From positions 133,954 through 197,953 of the forward strand of contig CAJNOI010000108.1 in assembly GCA_905250115.1 (NCBI GenBank): a DNA stretch of 64,000 nucleotides. The letters are read 5' to 3'. Made by a program: the position numbers and the translations under genes. Position 1 is the first letter of the stretch. Every line of letters starts with the position of its first letter. This stretch comes from Adineta steineri. Taxonomy: Eukaryota; Rotifera; Eurotatoria; Adinetida; Adinetidae. Positions 49,902-63,390 of this stretch are shown here, one piece after another. Under the pieces are notes generated by a model. It did not search any database, was not told the DNA's origin, and saw only the letters and a list, made by a program, of their open reading frames with translations.

Positions 49902-52376
49902 AAAATAAACAAATTATCAAAAAATTGAATGATTGACTTTTACTTATGCTTATGCTTATTTAATATTGAGAATTTTTGAATAAATATTCTTACTCATCGA
50001 AATGAAATACTCTCATTACGAATATAAAATCAATTATAAAAGAAAAGAAAAAAGTAGTTTATTTTGAATTTTCTCATTGATAACTCTTCTATGAAAAATA
50101 TGTAACAATGATTAGAATAATTTAATAAAATCTATGTACAGGTACTTTAAGAACACATCTGTAAATCAATAATATGATTAATCATGTTACTATTGCGAAA
50201 ACATTTTACATCGACGAAAATAACAAATATTTAATTCTTTTAATCTCTATTTGTTCAGCGGTATTTAATATTATATCATGTTATTTTACAATCCTTCCAA
50301 TGATAATAGTGATTTTTTTTCTCTCTATTGTTCGTCTTCTTCTTTCTTCTTATCTATTGACAAACATAAGATTTCACTTAAAGGTAACCAACTATCTTTG
50401 AATAAGTATTATACAAGTTTAACATACCATTCATGTACTAGTGTATAAACGAGCACGCATTATCTTTTATATCTAGTAACTGGACTATTCGTCGTACGGA
50501 CAATTCGTTGCATGGTAAATAAGTTATAGCGAGGTTAATACACGGTGAGAGAGAGAAGGGGAAAACAAAACATCGACTTTACTGTCAAGAGAAGTATTAT
50601 CTTTGATATTTCGAAAACTTTTTTTATCGCGACAAAAAATGATATCGAAATTTCGCAGGGCGATTTTTTTCTATGATTATAGGACATATATTTTCGAATC
50701 TTTGTCTATTATACGAATACTATTATAAAAATGATCTTAGCTCTTTATTCGATTAGTAAAATCACATAATAATAATAATTTTATTCTAATGACTTAGCCC
50801 GTTTCCATTGCAATTTACACGATTTTTATGCGCAATTTCAAAACTTTAGAAATATGCATTCATATCGTATCCGTTCAAATGTTAAATGAGATTAATATTG
50901 AACTGATCATAGATCAGTCATTGTATCTTCCTTGTAAGTTTTTGAGAATTGTCACTCTTGACCTTCTGACTCTTGATCTTAAATCGTGTTGCTTCTTTGT
51001 ATTTTTTTCTCTAAATACAAACACAATATTGATTTTTCCTTGAAAACCTAAGATCACAGAATAATGAAATATATTGCAACATGATGTCATTTCATATATT
51101 TTTAACAGGACGACTATAAGGTAGATGTTACATAGATATTAGAAGAGATCATGGAGAATACATATACAACGAATTAAATCAAATGTAGAAGTTAGAAATT
51201 TCATTAAAAAATATATTGAACCATCATAATAATATATTATATAATCTGTCGTTTATTTATTTTGTTTCTTTCTCACGTCTTTCTCTTCTTTTCCCTTTCT
51301 ATTATTTATATAATACCAAACTTTTCACTTCTCCACTATCAAGTTATATATACCTTCATGAATGTATGTCTATAACACTTATAATCATTCACTACTTTCA
51401 ATTTCTCTTCTCTTCTCTTCTTTTATATTTAACGCCTCAAGATCAAAATACGTAGCAAGAGGTGTGACAAAGATCTAATCGTAACTAATTTAATTCGCTT
51501 TTTTATGAATGTATATCTTGATAACCCTTAGGGGATCAATAAACTAATATGTCAAAAAAAACAAAAACAAAAACATATGCAACGAATTGTCTGTGATGAC
51601 TTGATCTAGTATACATTTTTTTTTCTTTTTCTTTTTGTACTTCTATTTCAAAAAACCTTAGTATTATCTTATCATCAATTCATTTCTGATTGATACAATA
51701 GTATAGAGTTCAACTGTTTATAAATATATTATCAATTGGTTATTAACAGTACTCAACAGTATGGTTCAATTAGCAGGATTATTTATGAACAGGTAAGATA
51801 TTGTTAACAAAATTAACAAAAAAGGTACAGTATAGAAAAGCTAACAAATTATAATAGAAGTTGAATGATGATAAAACTTTGTTATAACACAAAAGTAGAC
51901 GATGTTGAGTTATTGAAAAATTATCGCGCAAGAAAAAGAATTTCGATTGCCTCTTTTAAATTGAATATTAATCTCAAAATTAGCTTCTCATATTCGTATT
52001 AGAATTAAACATCCAATAAAGTTAACTCACCTTCTAAGTTCTTCGTTATTCAGAATAATTTGTATCATTCATGTTTAATATTGATTCGAAATATTTGCAC
52101 CGTATGAACGATTTTTCTGATAGAAGATTATAGTAACATTTATCTCAATCGTAGGATGATTTGTATAATATATTTTTCATTGATATCTAGCACCCTCTAT
52201 ATAATTGCATTTGATTGTGTAATATTTTCTAACTAATAAAATTACGACGAACAAACCTCACGAAGTATATTGTCAGCTGTCTGCATAGACAGGCAATTCA
52301 AATTATGCGTCATCATGATTGCGGATAATTAATAATGATAAAAAAATTAATAAAAATATTTTTGCCCATTTTAAAG
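49902..52376. other. Intergenic, 2.5 kb
   Basis: No supported exon was found on either strand. Short open frames (about 50174-50401, 51216-51455) are hydrophobic low-complexity strings of the kind expected from T-rich DNA. The region near 50450-50680 is slightly richer in G and C. Confidence 0.45.
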
Positions 52377-55300
52377 ATGTATACATCAAAAGAGCAATAT
52401 GAGCCACTTCTATCTTCACCATCACTTAGTAGTCTAAATGATCAATCAAATGATTACAGTCGACTTTCATATCCATGTCATTCAGTTAAATTAAGTTAAG
52501 TTTTATCGGATTTATTTATATTACAATGAATAGTGAAACACTACGAGCATTGCTCACTCGTGCACATATTGTATTACTTTACAAAAAAGCAACCATCTTT
52601 CGAAGACGAAGGTGGATTAAATTTTCAATTATTTTTTATAAATTTATTAAATATTTCGATTATTCTTTTATTATTTAGGCGCCGAACAGTTATTCTTGTA
52701 CTTGCCTTGGTTACTGTCCTAGTCGTATCTGGAGTTATTGCTGGTCTTGTTTATGGTTTGAAAAGACGTAAGAAAAAGTTTTAAAATAAAATTGATTTCA
52801 CATAAAGATGTATTTGAACTATGACACCTATTTAAGCGCTAAGTAAAATTTGTATATACTCAGTAAGTAAGTTGAATGCTCATGTGGAATAATATTTCTC
52901 TATAATTAAAAAATTTTCTAAGTGTATTAATTAATATGTATGTTAAATTTCTAATTACTAGGTCAATTTATCGGTAAAAAACATATTTTGGTAAATAGAA
53001 AACATAAGTTTGATAAGTAAAAACAAATGACGAACAAATTATTATTTTCAGTTCGTTCCTTTTTACATACATCACATATACCTGGATTTTTTTCGTTCCA
53101 GTCCATCACATATGTTCGATTTTTTCCTTCCTTTTTCTATTTGTCATCTTTTCATATGTATATTATGTTTGTTGAGATTTCTTCCAGCTGCTCTACCTCG
53201 ATCACCCCATGGACATTTCCTAAGAATGTACGATTCACTCCCCTATATATAGCCTATGATTTTTACAAATAGATAATGTGTGATTCAAGTATACTGATAT
53301 TCAGTCTTATCCAACTGACTATCTGAAGGTACTCATGTGACACAAGTTTTATATATACATATAATGATCATTTTTTGAAGGTGGGTGGTTGTGGGCATTG
53401 TTTTCGCACCACACCCACACCCTTTTTTTACTTAGTTTTCATTTGAAATTATTATCAGAATGATTAATAAATATTTTCCTCTAAAATTCTGCAACTGAAT
53501 ATCGTTTTTATGAGTTTTACCATCTGGATTATATCACATCTATCATGACAAATGAAAACAATACATGAAAAACGTCTGGTTACTATCCGATATTCCAAAT
53601 AATTTCTCTAAAAAGTAGTGCGAGCTCATTGATTCTCACCGAATAATTTATCAGGATAAATGAAAACCATACTGTTTTACTTTTAAGTTATCCTACAGAG
53701 AGAAACAATTAATGATGTCAACATGAATGTATCATTTCTTTTTTATATTTAGCTTTTCCTACTGCAGATATTGAATTTTGTGGTGCCAGTCATGAAACTT
53801 ACAATATAACTGGTTCATCTATATTAGGAAAATATTCTCGAGCAGCTGTTGCTGTTGATAGTGCTGAATGTTCAAAGATTGGACGTCAAATATTAGAGAA
53901 AAATGGTACAACGATGGATGCTGCATTAGCAGCAGCTATTTGTAATGGTGTTATGAATGCTCATTCAATGGGTATTGGTGGTGGAACCACAATCTTAATT
54001 TATTCAAAGTAAATTAAAAGAAATTTTTTCTTCTAACATTCATTTTTATTTATAGAAAAAGAAATAAAGCATACAGTCTTATAGGAGTACGTTAAAAAAA
54101 GATAATACATTTTATTTTAATACTTTATTTTTTTATAGAGAGAACGTGCACCATTAGCTGCTTATTCAACTATGTTTATTGGTAGAGAACATATGTCAAC
54201 AATTGGTAGGATTTAAAACTGAAGAATTTTTTTTCAATAAATCTTTATTTTTATTATATAGGTGGTTTAGCAATTGCAGTTCCAGGTGAATTACGAGCTT
54301 ATAAAAAAGCATATGATGAATTTGGTGGTGGTGTTCCATGGAAAGATCTATTTCAACCAACTATACAATTATGTCGAAATGGTTTTGTTATTAGTATATC
54401 ACAAGCTGCAGGTATTAAACAAGTAGAAAAACATATTTTGAAAGATCCTGTATTGAGGTATATATATACTTTTTAAAGGAATTTTTAAATAAAATTAATT
54501 TTTGATTTTATGGTTTTTTTAGAGAACTTTTTGTTAAAAATAATGATACAAATGAATTATATACAGCCGGTGACATTATAAAACGACCAAAATATGCTGC
54601 AACACTTGAAATAATTGCAGAACAAGGTGTTGATGCATTTTATACAGGTATATTATCTGATAAAATTATTAAAGAAATTCGAGATCATGGTGGTATTATC
54701 ACAAAAGAAGATCTTGCTAATTATCAAGTTGATTTTCAAGAAGCATTAAGTATACAAATGAATGATTCATTAACAGCGTTTACAACACATGCACCATCAA
54801 GTGGACCTATTCTTTTATTTATTTTAAATATTCTTCGAGGTATGAAATTTAAATTTGTTAAAATCTCTTTTCACATTTCGTTTTTAAAGGTTATAATGTA
54901 AGTGCAGATGATTTAAAAGAAACATCTACTGCCGCATTATTTTATCATCGTCTTATTGAAACATTTAAATATGCTTATGCAAAACGAAGTGAACTTAGTG
55001 ATCCATCTATAATAAATATTACTAATGTATGTAGAAAATAAAAATATTTCCTATGTACAATATTCTATTTTAGCTAATTTCTGATTTAACATCAAAAACT
55101 TATGCGGATAGTATTAGAGGACAAATTAAGTATGTATATTAGATAAATAAGATTTTATTATTTTCGATTGATTTCTGTTTTTAGTGATTATAAAACCTAT
55201 AGTTTTGAACATTATGGTGGAACATGGCTTGATAAAGTAAAACCAGGTACTGCTCATATATCTGTAGTTGGACCTGATGGTGATGCTGTTGCACTAACAT

Positions 55301-55941
55301 CAACTGTTAATATTTAGTAAATAATAATATTTTGTAATTTTAAAATAAATATTTTTATTTTCTTCTAGTTTCGGTTCGACAGTTATTGGTTCTGAAACAG
55401 GAATTGTTTATAATAATGAAATGGATGATTTTTCAACTCCAAATACAACAAATTATTTTGGTGTACCATCTAGTCCAGCTAATTTTATAGCACCAGGCAA
55501 ACGACCTGTTTCATCAATGTCTCCATTGATTTTAATGGACAATCATAATCAACGTATACAACAAGTATTAGGTGCTAGTGGTGGAACTAAAATAACAACA
55601 AGTATTGCTCAAGTTGCTATGCTTAATTTATGGTTTAATGAACATATAAAACAAGCGGTTGATACTCCTCGACTTCATTCACAATTATTACCACAAGAAC
55701 TTTGGGCTGAACAAGGTTTTGATTATGTAAGTGCTTTTAATTTTGACAACAGAAAAAAAACAACTTACGGAATATTTGTTTTTTATAGAATATTTTAAAA
55801 CAATTAAAACAACGTGGTCATAATATAACATGTGGTGCATTTGGTGGCTCAGTTATTCAAGGTATCGAATGGCGTGATGAAGTAAATCAATATTGGGCCA
55901 ACTGTGATATACGTAAAGGTGGTGCACCGGACGGATTTTAA
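52377..55941 (+). CDS. GGT: Gamma-glutamyltransferase, membrane-anchored
   Basis: Thirteen exons: 52377-52494, 52548-52611, 52679-52767, 53753-54008, 54056-54086, 54139-54205, 54262-54457, 54523-54839, 54890-55026, 55074-55129, 55185-55316, 55369-55726 and 55789-55941. The frame is continuous and gives 657 aa. Exon 2 is the least certain: its acceptor could be a few codons downstream. This is a type II membrane protein: Arg-rich cytoplasmic tail, one hydrophobic anchor (TVILVLALVTVLVVSGVIAG), then the Ntn-hydrolase domain. The catalytic Thr (about residue 466, nt 55249) sits in GTAHISV, where GGT precursors self-cleave into large and small subunits. YNNEMDDFSTPN and GASGGTKI in the small subunit are also typical of the family. 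It cleaves glutathione and transfers gamma-glutamyl groups at the cell surface. Human GGT1 is 569 aa; the extra length lies in the N-terminal tail and stem. AATAAA lies at 56080. Confidence 0.9.
53380..53425. repeat. Telomere-like TGTGGG strings in inverted arrangement
   Basis: Within GGT intron 3 the plus strand reads GGTGGGTGGTTGTGGGCATT, followed within about 10 bp by CACCACACCCACACCC. The two halves are an imperfect inverted repeat. TGTGGG is the repeat reported for bdelloid telomeres; whether this string derives from a telomere is inference. Confidence 0.5.
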
Positions 55942-56189
55942 ATTAAATAAGTTTTGTTGAAGTTTTTTTTTCTTTTACTATTTTTAATGTACAATATGTA
56001 AAACATCAATCTGATATACCTCTTTGCTATCTGATTATTTCAAGCATTTTTCTTTCGTATAGAAATTCATTTTATTTCCAATAAAAAATAAATAAAGAAT
56101 ACATAATTAAATCTCGTAATGCTTTCTATGTTATCGAAGACTATAAAAGAAATTCAGAACATAACATATAATTTTTATTTCTATCAAAA

Positions 56190-58172
56190 ATGTCCGTATG
56201 GGTAAGTAAAAAAAACAAAAATTTTGATAGATCTCAAGGAGACATACAATTTCTTTAGGATGAACAAAATATATCATCATCAGAGAATCTTAATAAAAAT
56301 GTTCCTACGAATTCACAATCTGCTTTAACATATTATGCATCAAAACTTGGTTTAAAAAATAATTTCAGACAAGTTACACCTGTAGTTAGTTTACAAAGAA
56401 GATTAACAAATGTATTTTCACCAAAAGATACTCCCGCTACGTTTACTAATTCACCTATAGTCCGTTCAGAAGAATGGCCAAATGATGAATATATTAGATC
56501 AAATAGAACTCGTCGATCATCACAATGGAAATCATATACAACGTAGGTTGAAAAATATCTTTGTTTATTTTCGATAAACTTGCGACGCAAGATCGTTAGC
56601 TGTTCACATTGATTAGACTCCATCTTGTGACTATCAGTAAGCTTCAATTGGAGTATAAAAAATCTCAAAAATGATTTATTCCTCCGTGTCTTTATTTTCG
56701 AGATATACTTATGTTACTGAATCTTCGGTCGAGGACATGGTATTCCGACTATTTTGCGAAGACAGTATTCGTTTTAACTGAACCGTCAGGGATATTCTAG
56801 GTGTGATTAGACCTATTATTTGATTAAATTAGAGTATTTTTATTATCCAGTGATGAATATCGTACTGACACAAAAAGGAAACCAAATGTTTCTATAATTA
56901 TGTTTTTTTGATCACATATCAAATCCTACTAATGCAATAATAGTTGAATATAAATTTTTTTCTTAATTCATTGTTATATGTATTCAATATATATGATTAA
57001 TGTATATCTTCATTAATCGAATTCATTCTTTTGAAATCTAATTCATGATACATATAAAGTACTATAAAGAACATTCACCTTTCGAAATGCGATATTTTTT
57101 AATATGAAATAAAATCTACAAAAAACTTTTGTTTCAAAACATAGATTAAGTGAAAATGGAATTTTTCTCTGAAGATTTGTATATCTACATATTATCTCAA
57201 CATTCATATTGTCTTTTAAAATCTCATCACAAAAAATAAACTAGTTCTGTGAACGCAGTGAGAAGGATCTTTCTTTCCTTTTTTCCTGATCATATACGAT
57301 TATCGACATGAGCAAAACCTATTGAACTATATCTAAATTATGAAAAATGATGAAACACGCATCAGAATGTATAGAAGAATCTTGTTAGGTCTAGTTAAGG
57401 TTCTTAAAACTTTCAGATCAATAGATCAAATTTAAGAGAAGACTCAGTCAATCAGATGGAGAACATTCTTAATAAACAAATAAACTTTCCGTATTTATAA
57501 GCTATTATATTAAATATATATATCTTCATTTTATAGATCAGTAAGATGTCGATTTACTGCATTTGGTTTTATATTGGGACTCTTATTAGGTTTGGCTGCT
57601 TTAATTCCAATTATTATCATGTGGCAAACTTCTGGTAATAAAAAAACTACCATTATAAATAAGTCGATCGTTTTCATTTATATTTTAGCTTCACAAACAA
57701 ATTCAAATACAGCTGTGGTATAAAAATAATCTTTTCCCAATTTTTTATTTAACAAAAAATCTATTGTATGTTCTTTTAGTCTAGTTCGGTATCGGCAACA
57801 TCATTTCTTACAGCTTCGATTTTTTTTGACTCATGCAGTATTTATTATTGTGCAGAAGGAGTTAACTTTACTACAAATATGACATTAACAGCACTTTCAT
57901 TAACTATAACAATTCAACTAACAGAAAATCCAACATTACAAGGTCCTTATGATACCATTAATCCATCTATTATGTCCTCCAATTGTACAACGAGTACTAA
58001 CTCGATAGTTTGTACATTTTTAATTCAAGGTGTACAATTACCAGCAGGAAGTTATGGATGTGCTGTTAAACTTGATCTTCCAAGTGTAAATCGTATCACA
58101 AGTGCTGATACATATTCAGTTACAGCAACTAATACATGTGGAACTGTTTCTTCAGCATCAGGAAGCTTTTAA
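56190..58172 (+). CDS. Small single-pass membrane protein, unknown
   Basis: Five exons: 56190-56201 (encodes MSVW only), 56259-56542, 57537-57634, 57689-57717 and 57780-58172. Phases agree and the product is 271 aa. The order is a polar N-terminal ~105 residues, one hydrophobic helix (FGFILGLLLGLAALIPIIIM), and a C-terminal domain of about 125 residues with paired Cys (DSCSIYYC, SSNCTT, SIVCTF, YGCAV, TNTCGT) and N-glycosylation sequons. It is predicted to be a type II surface protein with a small disulphide-bonded, beta-rich domain. I do not recognise the family, and it may be lineage-specific. Intron 2 is about 1 kb while the others are 45-65 bp. AATAAA lies at 58231, close behind the stop. 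Confidence 0.75.
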
Positions 58173-58529
58173 TAAACTTTTGAAATATGATTTTTATGTT
58201 ACTTTAATTTATACAGTATAAATCAATTTCAATAAAACTTTCTTTACATTCATATGTATCATGACTTGAAAAAATGTATATCTCAAGTATTTTTTGCAAC
58301 TAAACTACCAGATAAAAAATCATTTGACATTCATCCATCTGTCGTACAATATCTATTGTTTTTTTCTATTAAATAACTATGCGAATATTGAATTATTAGT
58401 AATAATCCAAACTAATCGCTAGTACAGATTTTTGAATGATACCACTTAATCAAACTGCCATTTTATGCAAAAATGAAAGACAAAAATACAAAGAAAAAAG
58501 CAAACACTTTGAAAATAAAAAGAATTGTT
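58173..58529. other. Convergent 3' spacer
   Basis: The 357 bp between two converging genes hold their 3' ends, including the AATAAA at 58231. Nothing else was seen. Confidence 0.6.
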
Positions 58530-59568
58530 TTATCCATGTGCTAAATTTTGTCGAAAAGCAACAACAACATAGAGTGCTGTGCAAAGAACAATAAAAAAAT
58601 CATCTAATAAACCAAATATACCAAGTACACTTTCCGGTAATATATCCAATGGTGATATAACATATAAAATTACTCCAATAAATATTACTATTGTTCGTAG
58701 ACGATATGCTAATGTAAGACCTTGTGCTGTAAATATTTGGCGAATAAGATGAGGAACCAAAACCGGGATATCATGAAAAATTTCAAGCCACTAAAAAAAC
58801 GAATAAATCATTTAAAAATCAAAAATTTCGAATAAGAAATATCTTACAGTTCGTGGAGCACCAGAAAATCGTTTATTAAAATCTTTAACACTAGTAACAA
58901 CCATTTGACGATCAGTACTATCTGCTGATGCTTGTTCTTCAGCAGTAAAACATGTTAAAAGTACTGTAACCTATACATTTAATTTAAATAAATTTAAATT
59001 TGAAATAAATAATCTAAATATTTACTTGTTGTCGACACACAGGACATTTTAATCCACTCATCCAATTAGATTGGAATTTCCAAAATGTAATAATACATTT
59101 ACCTAAATTATTTAAAAATTAAATTCTTAATTTATTATAGAAAAATACAAACCACAAAATAAATGTCCACAATTTGTTTCGACAGTTAATGCAGTTGGTT
59201 CACTAAGACAAATAGGACATGTATCTTGTCGAGATCGTCCTGCACGTGATGCTGACGATGAAGAAGTTGGTCTATTATTTGTATCTCCTTGTTCTTCACT
59301 TCGTTGACGTATTAATTCAACATCTTGTCGATTTTCTGGATGAATTGTATTAGAACGATGACGTCTATTTTTAGAGAGAGAAAACAAACGAAGATAGAAT
59401 TAGAATAAATCTATAAATTTTTAACCTTGAATAATAAATCCAAAGGCCAATTAAACAGGCAACAAAAAACAATAATAATAATATATCATCACTAATACCA
59501 TCAATTAATGATGAACGATCAGGGGTATGTATTTCATCATGTTGTTTAAATGGCCAAAACCACGGCAT
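58530..59568 (-). CDS. RNF170: E3 ubiquitin ligase RNF170
   Basis: Five exons on the minus strand: 59426-59568, 59153-59364, 59026-59102, 58848-58970 and 58530-58790. Phases agree, giving 271 aa (human RNF170 is 258 aa). The order is an N-terminal transmembrane helix (DILLLLFFVACLIGLWIYY), then a C3HC4 RING finger read across exons 2 and 3 (CPICLSEPTALTVETNCGHLFC, then GKCII...CPVC), and a C-terminal DUF1232-type region with two more hydrophobic helices (TIVIFIGVILYVISPLDILP, FGLLDDFFIVLCTALYVVV). RNF170 is an ER-membrane ligase that ubiquitinates activated IP3 receptors. The architecture matches throughout. All RING Cys/His positions that I can read are intact. Confidence 0.92.
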
Positions 59569-59829
59569 TTTATTTTTCTGAAATAAAAATACGAATTTTC
59601 ACATACAGATGTATCAATGAGTATTATATCTAAAATATTCACACATAATGAGAAAAAAAAATATATAAATCACGTGTTGTATTTTGTTTATAAACGGAAT
59701 ACTAAACTGTATTACACTCGTTAATGATTTACTTAATATAAACGAGGTAAAAAGAGAAACAAGAAAAAAAATTTACTTCTACTATAAGGATCAAAAAAAA
59801 ATATATAGAGAAAATTAATATAATATCAT

Positions 59830-60875
59830 TTAATTATCTTTTGGTTTTGGTCTGTAAAAGGCAATCTTTCGAGATTTAAGTGATGCCCATTTAACACGTT
59901 TCCAATGGTATGATATAACAACCAAAGGAACAAATATAAGAACAGCTTTAATAGCTAATTTTTTACGTTCATCATGATCACGTTCGGCGGTCCATTTAAG
60001 AAATTCGGTAACATCTTTAGCTAATTGAGCTTCAGTAGCTTTTGTTCCATCCGAATATTCAAGTTGATCATCATACAATTGTTTAGCCATAGCAATCCAA
60101 CCGCCACTAAAATATGGATTGTAATGAAGGTTTGGTTCACCTTTAACACCAGCTGGTGGATCTTGATAACCAGTTAATAAATTAAATATGTAATTACAAC
60201 CATCCTCACGACCTAAATAAATATTATTTAAAATGTCGTCGATACTATTAGTGATTATTATTTCAATACATACCAAGTGAGATAAGTGAAAGATCCGGTG
60301 GTAAAGCTCCTGCATTTCCTGCTTTAGCTGCCTAAAATAAATAGTTGAATTTTTATTATAAAATAATTTAAAATACTAACTTTATCATTAGGATAAGGTG
60401 ATGGTAAATAATCAGTAAGTTTACCAGGCCGTTGAAACATATTACCTTGATCATCTGGTCCATCAGTAATTTGATCTTGTGCAGCAATTGTTTTAGCTTC
60501 TTCTTCTGTATGTGTAACACCAACCAAATGACGATAAGCAACAAATTTCAATGAATGACAAGCTGCACAAACTTGTTTATAAACTTCAAAACCACGACGT
60601 ACAGAACCATGATCAAGTGAATCGAATGGACCACGAAATGACCATGGTAATGGAACTAAATGCGCTTTATTACCTGATGCATGTACAGCTTGTGAATATG
60701 CCCAAGCATAACCTAAAGCACCGGCTGTTAAGAGACTACCACTTATTTGATAAGCTAAACGTTTCCACCGGATTGTTGATTGACTGGAAGATAACGATGA
60801 TGCATTACGAAGAATATAGAATAATATTTGATGATTTCGTTGTGTTGTTCGAGCAATTATTGCCGAATTCATCAT
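59830..60875 (-). CDS. CYC1: Cytochrome c1, heme protein of complex III
   Basis: Three exons: 60381-60875, 60274-60331 and 59830-60212. Phases agree, giving 311 aa (human CYC1 is 325 aa). It begins with a mitochondrial targeting region rich in R/S/N. The heme c site is C103-A-A-C106-H107, followed by LPPDLS, DPPAG and the region around GGWIAMAK that supplies the axial Met. A C-terminal hydrophobic helix (AVLIFVPLVVISYHW) anchors it in the inner membrane. It passes electrons from the Rieske protein to cytochrome c in the ubiquinol-cytochrome c reductase complex. The gene ends about 260 bp upstream of the RNF170 start on the same strand. Confidence 0.95.
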
Positions 60876-61334
60876 TTATTTCAATTAAGTGCTATTGCAG
60901 GCAAAAGACAAAATTTGATGAGACAATTATGTTTACAACATAAAACCAATCAGATTTGTGTCGCTAATAGAAATGAAATGTAGAATATTTCAATATTTTT
61001 TTTGTATTATTTGAAAGATTGAATAAGAAAACTAAAATTTATGTTGAATTATATAAATAGATGACAGTACAGAAACGTTTTTTGATTGGTTAAAATATCT
61101 TCCAATAAAAATTCTATTTATTGTCTTTGACACATCATGATCAAATCGATTTTCCCTTTTTTGGAACAGTTTCATAAATTTTATTCTGTTCTATACTAAA
61201 ACTAATGTATAAACTTATTTATTCCTTGATTAATCATAAATATGTTGAATAAACATTCGTGAAGATTTGTTTATTAATTGCACTAGTAAATAAAAAGAAT
61301 ATTTTTAGATCTATTATTTGTTCGCTTTTCTACA
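60876..61334. promoter_or_regulatory. Bidirectional spacer between CYC1 and ING3
   Basis: CYC1 is transcribed leftwards and ING3 rightwards from this 459-bp gap, so both promoters must lie here. It is AT-rich. I could not identify a specific core element with confidence. Confidence 0.55.
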
Positions 61335-62845
61335 ATGCATTATCTAGAAGATTATTTAGAATGTAAGTTAATTTTTTCTTTTCTTACTATTATCAAATAT
61401 ATTTATCATTTATATCAGTACTCGACCCGTTACCTGAGATTATGCGTGAAAAATTAACATTAATGCGTGAAAATGATTTAAAAATGCAAGCTGAATTCGC
61501 CCAATTAGAAGAAGATACATCACAATTTCTTAGTAGTTATCGACAATATCAACAGCAATCTTCACTTTCACCAACACGATCAAAAATTAATACACAACGT
61601 TCAACATTAGTAAATAATACAAATGAAGAAACAACAACAACAACTGAAACAACGGAACAACAGTTAACAGTTGAACAATTAGCTGCACAACAACAAAAAC
61701 AAGTCGAATATGATAAACTTGTTGAAAGACATCAACAATTAATAAAAGCTACAACAACTAAAATTAATTTAGCTACTGATTCTCATGATATTGTTGAACG
61801 TTATTATAAAAAACTTGAGAATGATTTAAATAAATTTAAAATGGAACTTGAAGCCGATTACTCAGGAATAACAGAAACATTAGAAAAACGTTAGAATTTT
61901 ATTATTTTTTTCTTCAATGGAAATTAATTTCTTTCTTATAGGTTTTGCAAGTGAAGGTTTTAATGAATATGATAATACAACAGGAGAAAATAGTAAGTCA
62001 TTTAGAACATATCCCGATCAAAAATTTTTTTTGAATTTTAGGTAATTTCGACCCATCGCTATTGGATATGGAACCTCTATTTGATCCATTAGATGAAATG
62101 ACAATATCAAGTTCATTAACTGATGATTATACAAATCAATCTACATTAAGTTATTTAATGTCATCACAATCTCGTCGTTTATCCACCGGTAATAATCACT
62201 TTCTTTTTGTTTGCTTATCTTTATTTCTTTTTGCTGTTAGGTTTACTTCCATCAAATTCTTCTTCATTATTTAATCGAAAACAACATCCACAACGTCTTC
62301 TCTCAAATGCATCAACATCATCACGTGGGCGAAAACGTTTACAAGGTATATCATCAACAAATAATATTGGTAAACATCGTAAACGAAGTTCAATACGTAA
62401 TCCATTTCTTAATGATTCATATCAATCACATCCACTTCATCATATATTACCGCCAAGTGATAGTGATGAATCATCATCCGCATCGAATTTATTATCAAAT
62501 AATCCACCAACAACTGATTATTTTCAAATAAATAATCAAACAGCATCACCAAATCTATTTGACGACGAAACAAATGGTGGTTTTGATTCAAGCAATGTTT
62601 TATCGAATTTTCCTGGACAAGCCATTGATGAACGTCGATATTGTATTTGTAATGAAATGAGTTATGGAGATATGATTGCATGTGATAATCCAACATGTCG
62701 TCGGGAATGGTTTCATTATCCATGTGTAGGAATTGTGACACCACCCAAAGGTAAATGGTTTTGTTCTGAATGTGCTCAATTACAACAGCAACAACAACTA
62801 CAGCAATCGTTAATATCAACAACGAAACGAGCATCAACGAATTAA
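61335..62845 (+). CDS. ING3: Inhibitor of growth protein 3-like (ING, PHD finger)
   Basis: Five exons: 61335-61362, 61419-61889, 61942-61992, 62042-62188 and 62241-62845. Phases agree, giving 433 aa (human ING3 is 418 aa). The N-terminal ING domain begins MHYLEDYLE and continues with [17 protein letters not shown] and [20 protein letters not shown]; this wording is closest to ING3 among the five ING types. A Ser-rich linker with basic clusters ([14 protein letters not shown]) follows. The C-terminal PHD finger ([34 protein letters not shown]) has all zinc ligands. ING3 is a subunit of the NuA4/TIP60 histone acetyltransferase, and its PHD reads H3K4me3. A Q-rich tail after the PHD finger and Q/T-rich inserts in the ING domain are local features. 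Confidence 0.92.
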
Positions 62846-63390
62846 TTTTATACGAATGCTTTTTTCTGTTCTATACATTATCTCTTATTTGCGTATATAT
62901 ATATATAAATATATCGACCCAGTGCATATAATAACATCTTGCTTTTAAACGTTCAGACTAACATTGATTTTAACAATGTATTTTCTACAGTTTGTTTTGC
63001 AACAATTTAATTTAATATATATGTTGTCGTTTTTTTTGTTGGATCGGATAGAATACTATGTTGTATTTCGAATTATTAAATAACAAATAGATTTAAAAAA
63101 AACATTAGGAAATTTTCTTTACTATATATTCTATTTAATAGAAACATTTTGAATGATGATGATATTCACTTTACTATTGCTTATATCTGTATGTAAAAAA
63201 TACAATAATGCTTTTGAACTATTAGCATATATGTTAAAATGATCTTTTATATAATCTCGAAATAATTATGATTCATTATGTAAAAACAAAATAACAATAT
63301 ATGGATAATAGGACAAATCGTTCGTGCGCATCCTGTAGAACGAATAAAAAGTATCTATTCATATTTTGATAACACTAAATAATAAAAGAA
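62846..63390. other. Intergenic, 0.5 kb
   Basis: AT-rich spacer with the ING3 3' end and the promoter of the last gene. No exon was supported. Confidence 0.5.

Noticed and set aside
56333..56668. 111-codon minus-strand frame over the small membrane protein gene
   Set aside because: It overlaps exon 2 of a well-phased plus-strand model and its product has no recognisable feature.
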